Shown piece after piece: positions 39,000 through 51,700 of a stretch of 64,000 nt of DNA. Origin of the DNA: Pegea sp. RAD2-039 (lineage: Eukaryota > Chordata > Thaliacea > Salpida > Salpidae); contig JAQGEQ010000270.1 in NCBI GenBank assembly GCA_034620365.1, forward strand, positions 124,001 through 188,000. Direction: 5' to 3'. The position numbers and the translations under genes were made by a program. The notes below the pieces were generated by a model. It made no database searches. It was not told the DNA's origin and saw only the letters and a list, made by a program, of their open reading frames with translations. The first letter of the stretch is position 1. Each line of letters starts with the position of its first letter.

Positions 39000-41470
39000 T
39001 TATAGCTTTGAAGATTCGTTCGCAAACAGAACTCCTTTTGAAATAAAATCATCAATTTCATGTTTTTTGTAATATTTTTTCATTATTTCATAGCTATGCT
39101 GCCCTATATCAGGCTCCTTTTTGCTGTCAGCTACTCCAGGGGTCCGGCTGAGTACAGGAGCTGGATTAGGAACAATTTTATTATCTTTTTCATCCACGAA
39201 AAAAGTTTTGTTGATTCTGCAATAAATTAATTAAATGTTTGTAAATTGAGCATTCATACAAACAAAATCAGTTTTGGTTTGATTGTTGATTGGAAATTAA
39301 AAATAAAATTTTACTTTTAAAATTCTAAAAACCCAATTAAATTCTATAAATTTTATTGCAATGTTCGACAAATAGTTAGATAAATAAATAAAAATTATCA
39401 GATTAATACTGACACATTATGGGGTAGTTTTGAAGCTTCACTAAAATTCAACACTGGCGTGAGACATGCATCTTCATCTTCACCAAATATTGAAACAAGT
39501 TGCTTCTGTGTATAAGAAGAAATAATCTTAGCAATTTTATGACGAGTTTCTGGCCATGAGCTAGCATCTAATTGATTTGGTAGAGAGTTAGGTTCCAAGT
39601 TCAACCCTACAAAGAAAAAAACAAAAAATAACAGAGTGAAGGTTGTCTACAAATAAAATAAACTACAAAAACAAAATTTATAAATTCAATCTTAAAATGA
39701 ACCTTTGAGAAATGTATCATAAAACTGCGGCTCAATAGCTCCAAGTGCAACAAATTTGCCATCTTTTGTTTCATAAATGTTATAAAAAGGCGATCCTCCA
39801 TCAAGAGCGTTTTCTCCAGCAGGATTTGGAAAAAGAGAGCGATAACAGTATAGAAATGAAGAAACATAAGCAGACCCTTGAACCTATAAGTTGACATGTT
39901 TATCTTTTTGTTGATTGTTCATTGTAAATTTCATACACAAGACAAATATTTTCATTAATTAACTGTCTCAACAGACATTTTTCAATCCATAAATAAAAGC
40001 TTAAAGTTTACGAAATTAAAGTTTAAAATATCAATCATTAACCAGTTATAGTAAATTACAAAACACAGCAAGTACAAAAATAAAAATTGATTATTGAAGA
40101 GAATCAATCTAATTTGTTTGAAATTAATTAAAACACATTAACAGTAAGTTCCAAGTCGACTTCAATCAAAACAATAAGAAATCTGAGTTGTGTTAAAACA
40201 AAACCATGACTTTCACAAACCATATTTGCGTCAATGACTTGACCTTTACCAGATTTAGTTCTTTCTAATAAGGCAGCCAGTATACCAAAAGCAGCCAAAA
40301 GTCCCCCTCCTAAAGAACAACAATAATAAAGGTGATGAAAAGTACAGAAACTCAAAATATCACTTGAAATAAAGCATTTTCAACAAATTTGTGCCAACGT
40401 ATATGCAAAAAATAAGTTTTAGATAAAAGTAAATTATATCTAAGCATCACCTGCAAAATCTGCTAACAAATTTATTGGAGGGTTAGGCTTGTTACTTCCC
40501 CACTTTAAAGCTGATAAGACGCCTAAAATAATTGATGTGATGAAAAACTTATAAAATAAGATTTATCATAGACTTCCAAAACAGGACTTAATAAAAACCA
40601 ATATTTGACAGATAGAAATAGGCTAACTATCAATGTCTGTGGAAAAACTACTCTATATAAACTGTAATGTGCTGATCAACTAAAGTGTAAGCAGAAAAGA
40701 AGACAATTTGGTGCAAAATTGTAGCAACAACAGAAAAATCTTGGCCAATATAGTCCAAGAAGCAGCATGATGAGATGCTGATGTAAAATTTACAATTCTT
40801 TAATAGCAGATTGCTTGAATAATAATAATTAATAATTATATCTAACAAGTTTTATCAATTAAATCAGTTATATTGCAACATTATCAACAAGAAAATTTCT
40901 AATTTTTACCAGAAGTTGCAATATAATTTATGTCATGACCAGCATAAGACTTCATAGGACCTTTTTGCCCATAACCAGTTATTCTACAATAAATCAATTT
41001 GGGATTATCCTTCAACAATACATCAGGAGAAAGATTTAGTTTTTCCATTACACCTTGATAGAAAGAAAAAATATATTTAGTTAAATAAAAGTGAAACTAT
41101 GTAGCTAATAGTGATTATTATTTTGAAAATATTTTAGTGAAAAGTCACCTGCCCTAAAAGGCTCAATTAATATATCTGAATTTTTACAGATTTTTCTTAT
41201 AATTGATTGTCCTTCTTCTTTTTTTAAGTTGATTGCTAATGACTGTTTACCACTAAAATGATAAAATTAATTAAAAATGAAACTAAAATGATAATAAGTT
41301 AAGAAAGTTTGAATAAGAAAACACAATTACCGACATAAGGAGTCAGGGTTATTAGATGATATTCTGTCTATTCTGATAACATTTGCACCGAAATCAGCTA
41401 AAATCATTCCTAGAAATGGTGAAGGAGCAAGACCAGCTAATTCAACAACATTTATACCTTTAAGTGCCAT
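39000..41470 (-). CDS. AMACR: Alpha-methylacyl-CoA racemase
   Basis: AMACR interconverts (R)- and (S)-2-methylacyl-CoA so that branched fatty acids and bile-acid-type side chains can enter beta-oxidation. Exons: 41331-41470, 41149-41252, 40910-41053, 40451-40522, 40221-40309, 39703-39883, 39414-39606 and 39000-39216. They sum to 1140 nt, 379 residues; human AMACR has 382. The start [19 protein letters not shown] matches the family. Catalytic candidates are His121 and Asp122 in GHDINY, Asp151 in LLADFAG and Glu234 in GAIEPQFY. The CoA-transferase family III fold should span the whole protein. The C-terminus is SKL, a canonical peroxisomal targeting signal. The frame continuing past 40221 to 40128 is intron read-through. 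The seventh donor (GT|GTCAGT) was chosen because only it keeps the frame into the last exon. All introns are under 400 nt. Confidence 0.96.
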
Positions 41471-42084
41471 GGTACAAAAACCTTTTTTTAAAGAAACATT
41501 CAATATGAATAATAGAAATATAATATATTTATTTTGTCATTTCAAATATCTTCAAAACTTTTATCTATTATAAGATAATTATCATTTTATATTATAAATA
41601 TTTTATAAAATTTGTTTTTATTGAAAATTTCTTAAAATACTTTTAATTTTATCAGATTTAGCAATTTACAGTATAGTTTATAAAATTATTTAGAATATTT
41701 ATTTCAAATTTGAGTTTATTAAAGGAAAAAATAAGATCGACATAATACTCTAAGCTTAATATGTGTTTTAGGTAAGCTTCAAACTTCTAAAATTAATAAT
41801 AAATAAACAAAAAGATTTTGACTTATTTATGTTCATAAAAAATACCCTAAAAGGAAATATTTTATTAAATTTAACCAAAAATGGTGAGAAATATATAAAA
41901 AAGACAACTATTATAAAAAACGGAAATTACAACACTATTAGCAGTTTAAAATATAATACTTCTATAACTACATAAATTTTATAGATAAGACTTTTGAGTT
42001 TTTTATTCATGCCTATGACTAAATTTATACAAATTTTAGATTTACCACGCAGTAACTACTAAAAACGACGATCTACATTAATTA

Positions 42085-43950
42085 CTCTGTAGCTCAATAA
42101 TTAAGATGTTGACATTGCTACTCTAAGTGAGGTTTGTCATACCGGTCCTGGGAACCTTAAGGAGCAAAATATTTTTTTGTTTTGGTGAGGCAAATCAGCG
42201 GACGAAAAGCATCACTTAGGTGTCCGTTTTATGATCAAAAACTCGATTGCTAAAAGACTTGAAAGTCTCCAGGTAGAGAATTACTTCATTTATATTCGTC
42301 TTTATGCTACAACTTTTAGTTTATACTCTTTATGGTGAATGGTGCCGATAAAAGCAAACTCTATACAGACTTAACACACTCTTTGCAAATGCTATTAGGA
42401 AAGACACTATATTTGGTGATTTTAACGCCAGGGTAGGTAAATACACAGATCATTAGAAATGCGTTCTAGATAATCATGGTACTAGTAGTACTAGTAGTAG
42501 CCTCATGCTACTTGATGTTTTTGCTAAGCTTCAGCCAAGATTTAAAGACCAAAATACAATCTTCCAAGAAAAAAAATAGTTTAAAAAAAGTAAAGATGCA
42601 TCTCCCTCTAAAATACTGCCACCTAGTTGACTACATATTAGCTCATAAGAGAGATGTCATATAGAGACGTTATATAGACATGAGCGATGCCAAGTACAGA
42701 GTTTCCTATCGACCATAACATTACCGTAGTGAGCTGAGGATCCGATTCAAAAGCAAGGTTTGAAGAGGAGGTTTGGAAAGCAAAATTTTAGAGTTGACTT
42801 AGTACAATCTGACAAGCTTAAAGTCAATTATCATTCTAATCTTAATCAATACTTAGAGGTATAAATGATATTATCAATTCTTTGTTCTTCTGGAAAAGAC
42901 TAAAATCTGCAATTTTTGAATCGTTAAAAGCAATCTAAGACTTTGTTAAACCAAAAATGATTGGTTTGACGCAAGAAGTTTGAATACTTCTTGCAAAGAA
43001 ACGATTTGTTTACCAAGTTGTTCTCTCAATCTCAAGCTGTTCACTTGGAGCAAGCATTCTGCATCTCATGAAGACTTATATAGCAGGAACTTTGTTTAAT
43101 GTCTAGCAACAGATGGAAACAATTTGTTAAGTGAAATAAAATGTACGCAGAAACTGGTAACCTCCGAAGATTTTATGAAAGCCTAAAATTGGTGTATGAT
43201 TCACTATATAAGTTTGAGAACCCTCTGCGGAGTTTAGATGACCTTACACTGCTAGCTAATAAAATCTATCCAAACAAAATGTTAAATTATTGTTATCACT
43301 TTTCAGCGCTAAGCGCTTAATCTACTACACAGTTCTTCTTGTTTTACCAGAAAGCCAGTTGATTTTGAAACTTGATAAGCTTTTATCAATCAATGAAACC
43401 GCCGACCAATCAACCAGTTCAAATGTGGTAAAGCTACTGATAGTGTTGGAATACTCCTAAAATTTTTGCTATATAATAGCAAAAAACTTCACAAAACTCT
43501 GCATAAGCCGCTAATATTTTGCTGAAAAGTGTGAAGTTAACTAGCGACCTAAGTGATTATCTCTCATTATGAAAATAAATGAGGCATAACTCTTAACTGA
43601 ACATCAGGACAGATTTTGATAAATAGACAAGTGATTTCAATAGCTTCTCTATATTTTCTTCCTGTAACTCAGTGCAATAGAAGTAGTTCAAAAGCAATAT
43701 AGGTTCTACTGACATGGTATCTGTTTAAAAAATAATCCATATCTTGAGCAAACAAGGGTTTTATTTCACTTTTGTAGACCTCACTAAAGCCTTCGATAAT
43801 GTTAATAGAGAGGCCCCGTAGATAACTATTAAATGTCTTAAATGAAAATGACTTCTCCGCACCATTTATAATAAAAAACGCTGTGAAACAAGAGCGTCTA
43901 TAATGTTTTGATCTGTAAGATATTTTATTAGTGAAAAGAAAGCCTTTAAG
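42085..43950 (+). mobile_element. Decayed non-LTR retrotransposon (LINE) fragment
   Basis: A broken copy of a LINE pol gene. The endonuclease part shows VDIATLSE (about 42108), then HHLGVRFMIKNSIAKRL, DFNARVG (42418-42438) and HLVDYILAHKRD (about 42610-42655). The reverse-transcriptase part shows VDLTKAFDNVNREA (43774-43815), equivalent to the LTKAFDTVNREAL palm motif A. Stop codons and frameshifts interrupt it throughout, so it is not functional. The APE-type endonuclease before RT places it among LINEs; the clade is not assigned. No poly(A) tail or target-site duplication was identified. Confidence 0.85.
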
Positions 43951-45028
43951 TTGACAGTTAGGAATAATAAGATAGAGTTTACTATAATTATGGCAGTGTA
44001 TTTTTTTAAGTGGCAGATAATGTTGTCAATACTTTTATTTATAAAAATCTTATATTTTGCGTTATTGTATCAGATATTATGAAGTGTTATGCCTAATGAG
44101 ACAGAATCCGCAAATGAAACGTAATAATTATAGAAAAATAGAATTAGAATGAAAATTATTATTTTTACCTTAAAAAACAAAAATATTTTGCGAGCTGTAA
44201 TTTGTAAATTTTAAGAATTTTTTCTATAAATCTTATTGCAGATAATATAATCATAATTAAAAACTAAAAAGTCATAAAAATAGCCAATTTTACGCCGAAG
44301 CACATGTAGTGCCTCCCATTATAGGTAAACGTCCTCGACAACGGTCATAATTTGTTTTGGATAAATGAATATTACTGTAATTTGGTTGAGTATTTTATTT
44401 GTTGGTTACTGATATAAGGGTGATTAAGATAAATAGTTTTATTGATTACTGTCAATGAGTTGTGATATATTTTGTTCATGAACACAAATATAAATGAGTA
44501 TTTACATATACCTATTTATTTGCTTGTTTGTATGCACAAAAATATATTTCAATTAAAAACCTTCAATATATTGAAAAGATGTTTCTAGCTCTAAGATAAT
44601 AGTTTATTTAACATTTTTATGTTGGAAAATGAATATCATATTCTTAATTAACTTTGATTGTGAATGTAGTGAGTAGAATTATTTTTCTTTTGTGATAGTT
44701 TTAATGAAGCTATAATTTTTTTAATTTTATACTCTAATAATTTGATGTTAACAATCTCTATAAGTTATTATGTTAACATTTTATAAACTCCTAATGATGT
44801 ATTTTTCAATCTTATTTGAAGTGCGAATCAGAAATCATTTGCTTTAAAAGAATATATAAATAGAATTAGTATATATTTATCACTGGAAGAAATGTTTTTT
44901 TAACCTGACTATTTATAGATTAGTTCAATACAAAATTTTTTAAAAATGTTCAATACTTCTATATGTTTATGATTTTCTAAACTTTTGTTCAACTATAATT
45001 ATTTTATAAGTCATTTTATAATTTCTAC

Positions 45029-45070
45029 TTATATATATAATAATTATAATAATAATTATATATATAATAA
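45029..45070. repeat. Imperfect AT palindrome
   Basis: Arms of alternating TA of about eleven bases flank an ATAATT-type core. It can fold as a hairpin or cruciform but is composed only of A and T, so it may be simple-sequence drift. Confidence 0.4.
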
Positions 45071-45656
45071 TATCAGAATTATGATTTGACTAATACAAAA
45101 TCAAAGTCAGAATTTAAAAAGATAATTATTTTATGAAATATTTATTCTTTGTCTAATAATTTTAAATTTTCTATGGATACTTTAAATGTATTTCATTAAT
45201 ATTTAAAAAGTTCATTTTGTTAGTTTGTTTGATCATCTAATAATTAGTATAAAATATTAGTGAAAACTAAACATTTGCCAAACTCATGTGATAAAAGTTT
45301 CGTTTGTAACCTAACAACTTTAGTTTAAATTTCATAAAAATATTTATTTATTTATTTCAATAAACATGATAATAGTAATAATAATAATAGTTTCTTGGTA
45401 GTCTTAGATGCAAACTATTTATTGGTTTATAAAACCATAATGTTTCTGCTTATGTACCTGATTCTATTTATAATTATTTGCTTTTTTTTCTCAGATTTAT
45501 TATATAATTATTATTTTATTTGATTAAATAATGTTAGAAATGAGGTTTCAAACTTATTAATATTAAAATATTAACTTCAGAAGTTCTTCTGTTTTTTTTT
45601 ATAAATAAAACAACTTACACAAATATTTTTCTATAAATAATTCTCATTTTGTTTAT

Positions 45657-45658
45657 AG
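45657..45658 (+). other. Possible 5' UTR splice acceptor of DROSHA
   Basis: A T-rich tract ending TTTATAG precedes the DROSHA ATG by 52 bases. It could accept a 5' UTR exon or, in some lineages, a spliced leader. No donor was identified. Confidence 0.3.
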
Positions 45659-45710
45659 CTTCAACGAATTAAAATATTGCTTATATTTTGATAATCTAAC
45701 TTTCCAAATC

Positions 45711-48700
45711 ATGTCTCAACACTTCTCAGATGGGGAAATTTCCAAAGATTTTGATGAAAAAGTACCAAGTACATCTCATAATAATGTCCCTATTAAAACT
45801 GAACCATCTAGTATCCAATTTGTCAATCATCAATCAACACATCAACCTATTTCCACTCAACCTACTTCTCAATCTATCCCACAATATGATAATATACATT
45901 TTTACCCTCAAATACCCCCTCCACCTCCACCTCATATACCTCATTCTACCTCTCATGTAACTCCTTTTGTAGCTCCTGCTCAATATCCATGGCCTTATAA
46001 TAGATATCAGGAATTCCATAGTATGCAAGCTAACCCTTGGAATTATTGTAAACAATCTACTCCATCAACTACTATGTCTCATCAACTCCGCTGGAATCAT
46101 CACAATCCGAGAGGAGAAGATCGCCATAGATCATATCCTCATCATCAATACCCTAAAGGACGCTCTTTTAATTTTCCACCTAGACGAGATGATTCATTGA
46201 GGGAAGAAAGAGGTCCCAGACGGGAAGACTCTCACCATAGGTATGATGCTCCATTCAGAAGAGAATCTTCTTATAGGCGAGAAGATGATTCTTCGTCAGA
46301 TCGTCAGAGGGATTCAAGACATAAAAGAGATCCAGACCGCCGGTAAAAAACTTTTTCTAATTCAATGTATCAATAATTTAATAGTGTTTTGAAGTCTTTC
46401 AAAATTTTGTACAAATAACAAAAGCAAATTGAAAATGAAATTTGATGACTTTATTTTAAGACCACTTATGACAGTAAAAGCAATTTAAGGTTATATACGA
46501 TATGTTCTGGTTCTAAATCAACCAACTTATTAGTTATTATGTTGTTTCTAACACCATCCATGAAGATACAGCTTATTACTTTATCTACTTTATTAAGATG
46601 CCTGGTTAAGTTTATTTATCTGCCATAAATGTTTGTAGTAACCTGTAATTATCTACAAAAATGATAAACTTCAGTATTAAGGTAGTTTTAATTTATCTAT
46701 ATTTGCAAAAGTTGAGTAAAAAAAATTATTACTGGTTTTATAATATTCTTTTATCCATGTTAAGAAATCAAAATGGTATTGTGTATCATTTAAATTCTGT
46801 ATGTAATCTTTTTAAGTTAGTTCTTTATCTCAAGAAAACTTCCTAAGATTAAATTTTTATTTTATCTACATTGACAACAACTAAATGATGTTTTCATATT
46901 TTTTAGGCATAGAGATTCAATTAAACCAAGTAAAGACAAAAACACAAATAAAAGCAAGTATCATTTTATTTCAAATGAAGCTTGGTTTTTTTCAAAATTT
47001 GTAAACTAATTAGATGCTTCAATATCTTTTTATAAGCTTTTATTGTTAATGTCAAACAAACTTATTTTATTTTTCATTTTAAAGGAAGTTATGAATCAAA
47101 AGAACACAGTAACAAAAATAAAAAGTAAGTTAGAATTACTGAAAATTTATATTTTTCAATAGAAATTAATAATATAAACTTAATAACCTTTTTTTGCATG
47201 ATTTATAGATCAAAAGGTGAAAAAGGAGATGTCAAGTCTAATTATGTCTCTGATGATGAATATGATGATGATATTGGTGATATGACTGATATCAAAACTC
47301 AGTTATCTAATGATGTAAAATCAGCTTATATTCAATGTACTCAACACGGAGACTACTATAAGCGGTAGATGATTCTGCTGAAAGTCTGCAAATAAAAAAC
47401 TTCTAATTTATTTTGTAGACTCACAAAAGAGGATTCGACAGTTACTGCTACCTCTAAACTTCAACAACTGTATGATAAGTGAGTGACGTGGAACATATGA
47501 CAACAATTTCTATCAATAAAATCCATTTTAGATTTGAATCTTGCTTGGCACATCGACACAAGAACCTCATCAAACCTTTCAATCCTGAATCAGATTGTAT
47601 AAATTATTCATCACTAGTTACGTTTTTAAACGATTGTTTGTTTTAGGTGGTTCAAGAAAGTATGAAGATCAGAGTTTGGTAAGTACAGCTCACTAGAAGC
47701 TTGTTGTTACAACATTTTTAATATTAAGATACTTTTATTGAAATAAATTTGTAATAATTAATATCTACACTAAGATAAAAAAATGTTGTTTATCCACTCA
47801 GAAAGGAATGATTCAAATTAATGAGAAAGTTCTGGAACAATGGCAGAAGCAAATCCAACGTGAGTCAGTAGTTGATGAGAATCCTAACTCTTCATTCATC
47901 TTGTTACAGCAACTAAACATCAGTTAGTAAAATCGAAGAAAGTTTTAAGTGGGTTGAAGAAAGAAGCAAAAAACTGCCAGAAAAGTTTAATTGAGTTCCT
48001 GAACTTCAAAGTGCCCAGTATCCCTCTGTAAGTGATCCCATTCAAGTCTCAATCTTCATCATTCTTATCTTCAGATTCGCTGTTCAAACTATCAAAACTG
48101 CAGTTCAATTTGATAGCGATGATGAAGGAGCTTTGTCGTCATCTAGTGGTGATGATGAAGACTTTAATGCAACAGTCAATGAGGCTGGAGATCAGATTGA
48201 CAACATCAAACGATTACGGAAACATTCTGATGCTCTTCATCTGGAATTATGGTGTCCTCATCTTCACTTGCTTCCAATCTCTTCTCACTATACCACTTTT
48301 TAGCTTTAATGCTCCTAACTGGCAGAATGATGGTCAATTGTGTCAATGTGCTCCGGAAGATAAGAAATCTGGGATCAGGCACGGTATTTATCCGGGAGAA
48401 CAAATGCCTCCGTTGTTGAATCCACTCGAGAACAACTTGAGTAAGCTGAATCGGATTTTTTCTGTGGCTTGAAACTGACCAATTTGTGGGACAGACAAAT
48501 TGTACCACTACCGAATTGTGGTTGGTCCAGTCTGTAACTTCTCCACTCAACAACCAACTACGATCCACTTTGGAGGAAGAGCTTATGAGTTCGAGGGCTT
48601 CTCCGTCTTCTCACATCACAAACTTGATGATGTCAGTTTCTTTCATAAATTTGATATTTGTTGAAATCATTTTGAAACTTTCAGCTCTTCCCTTGTGACA

Positions 48701-51700
48701 TGATCCGATATTCGATCCGATACGCAATCTGTTTGATAGATGAAGATCCTCCAGAAAACTTCACTTTTCGTGGCATTTCTCTATTCCAAGAGTATCTCTT
48801 CAAGTAAGATCTGATCAATAAACAATTTGGTCGTTTACTTTATTGGCGCGCTTTTATCTTTAAGTGAAATCTTGGAACTTTATGATTGGTGTAATCAATT
48901 AGTCCACAAAGATAAAAGATCAAGTACTCAGAGAATCTTCCACTTCTACCCCAGATTTGTTCATGAGCTTCCCGAAAAGGGAAAAGAGATCCTATCTTTA
49001 TGCCAAGTAAGATATTTTCATCACGTGATCCCTTAACAGTTGATGTCTTTGTAGGTTTTGAAGTATTTATTAGATAGTGACAAGCCACTGGTAGATGGGA
49101 ATCATTTGGATTGGGTGATGGAATGTGACCACAGTGATTGGATCAAATATTGTTCAAAGGTAATTTGCATACAGCATCCGGGACTTTCATCACTTCTACC
49201 CCATCTAGGTTCAAGGGATGATCGTGACGTATCCCGGGAAGCGACCTAGCTCACTGAGACTCGATAATTTAGATCGCTACAATCGAAGTCCACTTGAAAT
49301 TGCTGCTAAAGAACTCAACATGCCTGAAGACCACCGCTGGCCCCTGATTATCCATTTCGGACTGCGACCCGCATCTCTTAGTTACGCGGGAGATTCCACG
49401 TGAGTGATTGATGGAATCAGATGAGAGTTAGTGAGTTTTGATCCAGGTATCAGCGGTTGAAACGGACTTGGCTGAAGCAGAAGCATCTGATGCAAAATTC
49501 TCATGAAGTAACTGCAAAAGATGAGATGAAGTATCGACAACGTTTCAATTCACTTCAACGTATCAAAAAGTAACACGCTCCGTGATTGGGCGATTCAATT
49601 ACCACGTGACTTGTAGAAATAAGAAGCTTCAACGCGATGTGACGATAGAAGTGAGCAGCTACGGATTTCGAAGGACTGGAATCTTCGCAGATATATGTCA
49701 GCATGCTCTACTGCTTCCTGTGCTAACTCATCATATGAGGTAGATGTGGTTGGATTCGATTAATTCTTTGCTTCATTTCTCAACTTTCAGGTATCACTTA
49801 TGTTTAGGAGAATTGGAAAATAAAATTGAATATAAATTCAAGAACAGGAAAGACTTGATGGTGAGTCTTTATATATTTGTTGCAACAAGTTTATAAAAAC
49901 TTAGTTTACTTGAATTTGAATCCCTGATAAAAAGAATCCTCGCTAACAACATGAATCTTATCTTCAGCATGCTCTTAGTCATCCAAGTTGTCAGATGAAC
50001 TTCGGTTTAAATCCCGACCACGTGCGGAATGCTTTGACCAACACAGGACTACGTCTCCCAACTTATGGGAATCCTTCAATCCACTACAAGTAGGTCACTT
50101 CACTTGTGATCACGACATCTACATCTTCTTTCTGGATCAGATACAATAGGAAGCGAGGGATCACCACTTTGATCAAGATCATGGCCAGATTTGGTCGTAA
50201 TTACCCTTCATTATCTCCAATAGATCACAATGAACGGTTAGAGTTCTTGGGAGACTCTGTGGTCGGTCTCCTTACCAGTCTTCATCTCTTCTTGCTCTTT
50301 CCAAAAGTAGCAGAAGGAGGACTTTCATCTTTCCGCCAGTCCCTGGTCAACAACCGGTACCTATCCCTATTAGCCCAGGTTAGTGCCATGGTTTCATCGA
50401 CAAATCCTTCTTAAAAGTTTGTTTGTAGAAAATGGACTTGGACAAATACATGTTGTACTCACATGGTCCAGACCTTTGTCGTAGGACCGACCTGCTTCAT
50501 GCCATGGCTAACTGCTTCGAGGCGTTGATGGGTCAGTACCTGTCCACCAACCACCTTTTGTCTTACTCCTAATTTCAGGAGCAATTTACATTGAGACGGA
50601 AGACATCGAACAAGTCCGGCCAGTATTTGCCAGACTACTGTGGCAAGACAGTCCTGAGTTAATGGACGCATGGACCAAATTACCACTTCACCCTTTACAA
50701 GTCAGTAATCATTGTTGACAACTGACCAGCTGACCGCCACTAACCCAGGAAGCCGAACCATGGACAGACCGCTACTTTATCAAAGAAGCTCAAGCACTCA
50801 AACATCTCGTCGAGTTTGAAGACTCGATTGGAGTAAAATTTAATCACATTCGGTTACTAGCGAAAGCGTTCACGTGGCGTGACGTCATCAACGATACTCA
50901 TCTTACTCAGTTGAGATTCATCATTCAACTTTTATTCGAAACTCAAAATCGATTTATTTTAGCGGCCATAATGAGAGATTGGAATTCTTAGGAGATAGTG
51001 TTTGCAACTTGATAGCTTCTACTTACTTGTTCAAACTTTACCCTGTTCATCACGAAGGTTAGTATCACATCATTTGCATCTCAATTTGATCCCTAAAATC
51101 TCAGGACACCTTACTTTGTTGCGATCATGCATGGTGAATGCTGACACTCAAGCTAAAGTAGCTCAGGATCTCAACATGTCCAACTACATCATCAACAACA
51201 GCCGAGATGGTTTGTAATCACGTGATGTTGATTGGGTGGGAGATAATATGATCCGCAGGTGGTGAGCTGCAGTGGAGTGGAAAGAATTTAGCAGATTTAT
51301 TAGAAGCTTTTGTTGCTGCTCTGTTTTTAGACCAAGGATTATCAACTGTTGATACTTTTATGAAGACTTGTTTCTTCCCTCGTCTTGATGTAAAGCCAGC
51401 TTCATCTCACTTCAATTTTCCTTAAATTCTGTCTTTTTAGGAATTTATCAAGATACAAGCTTGGAATGATCCCAAATCTTGCTTGCAACAATGTTGTTTG
51501 ACTTTAAGGCGAGAGGGACAAAACCCCGATCTCCCAATCTACCAAACTGCTGAAATTAGTTAGTCATCATCAGAAAGTGAAGATAAGAACGTAATCTCAA
51601 AATAATCTTTTATTACATCAGGTTCCTCATCATATTCATCGAACAAGAAGTTGTTTAGATCTGTAGTCAGTTTTAGAGGTAAAGCAATAGGTGAAGGGGA

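Larger units (their letters stand above)
41471..45710. other. Region between divergent AMACR and DROSHA starts
   Basis: About 4.2 kb containing the decayed retrotransposon at 42085-43950 (listed separately). The rest is AT-rich simple sequence, including TAA-type runs near 45370 and an imperfect AT palindrome at 45029-45070. Promoters of both genes must lie here, but I see no core motif that can be separated from background. Confidence 0.65.

Noticed and set aside
40128..40220. Continuation of AMACR exon 5 past DANM to a stop
   Set aside because: Splicing at ATG|GTTTGT to the exon at 39883 restores the conserved [10 protein letters not shown] segment, so the continuation is intron.
42476..42664. 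62-codon open frame as an independent gene
   Set aside because: It falls inside the decayed LINE endonuclease, and its end (HLVDYILAHKRD) is endonuclease sequence.
48252..48303. Stop codon in DROSHA suggesting a pseudogene
   Set aside because: A 52-nt intron with GT-AG ends removes the stop and joins conserved segments on both sides; all other exons are intact.
48206..48568. 120-codon minus-strand open frame opposite DROSHA
   Set aside because: It lies antisense to three conserved DROSHA exons and two of their introns, and its sequence follows from the sense codons.
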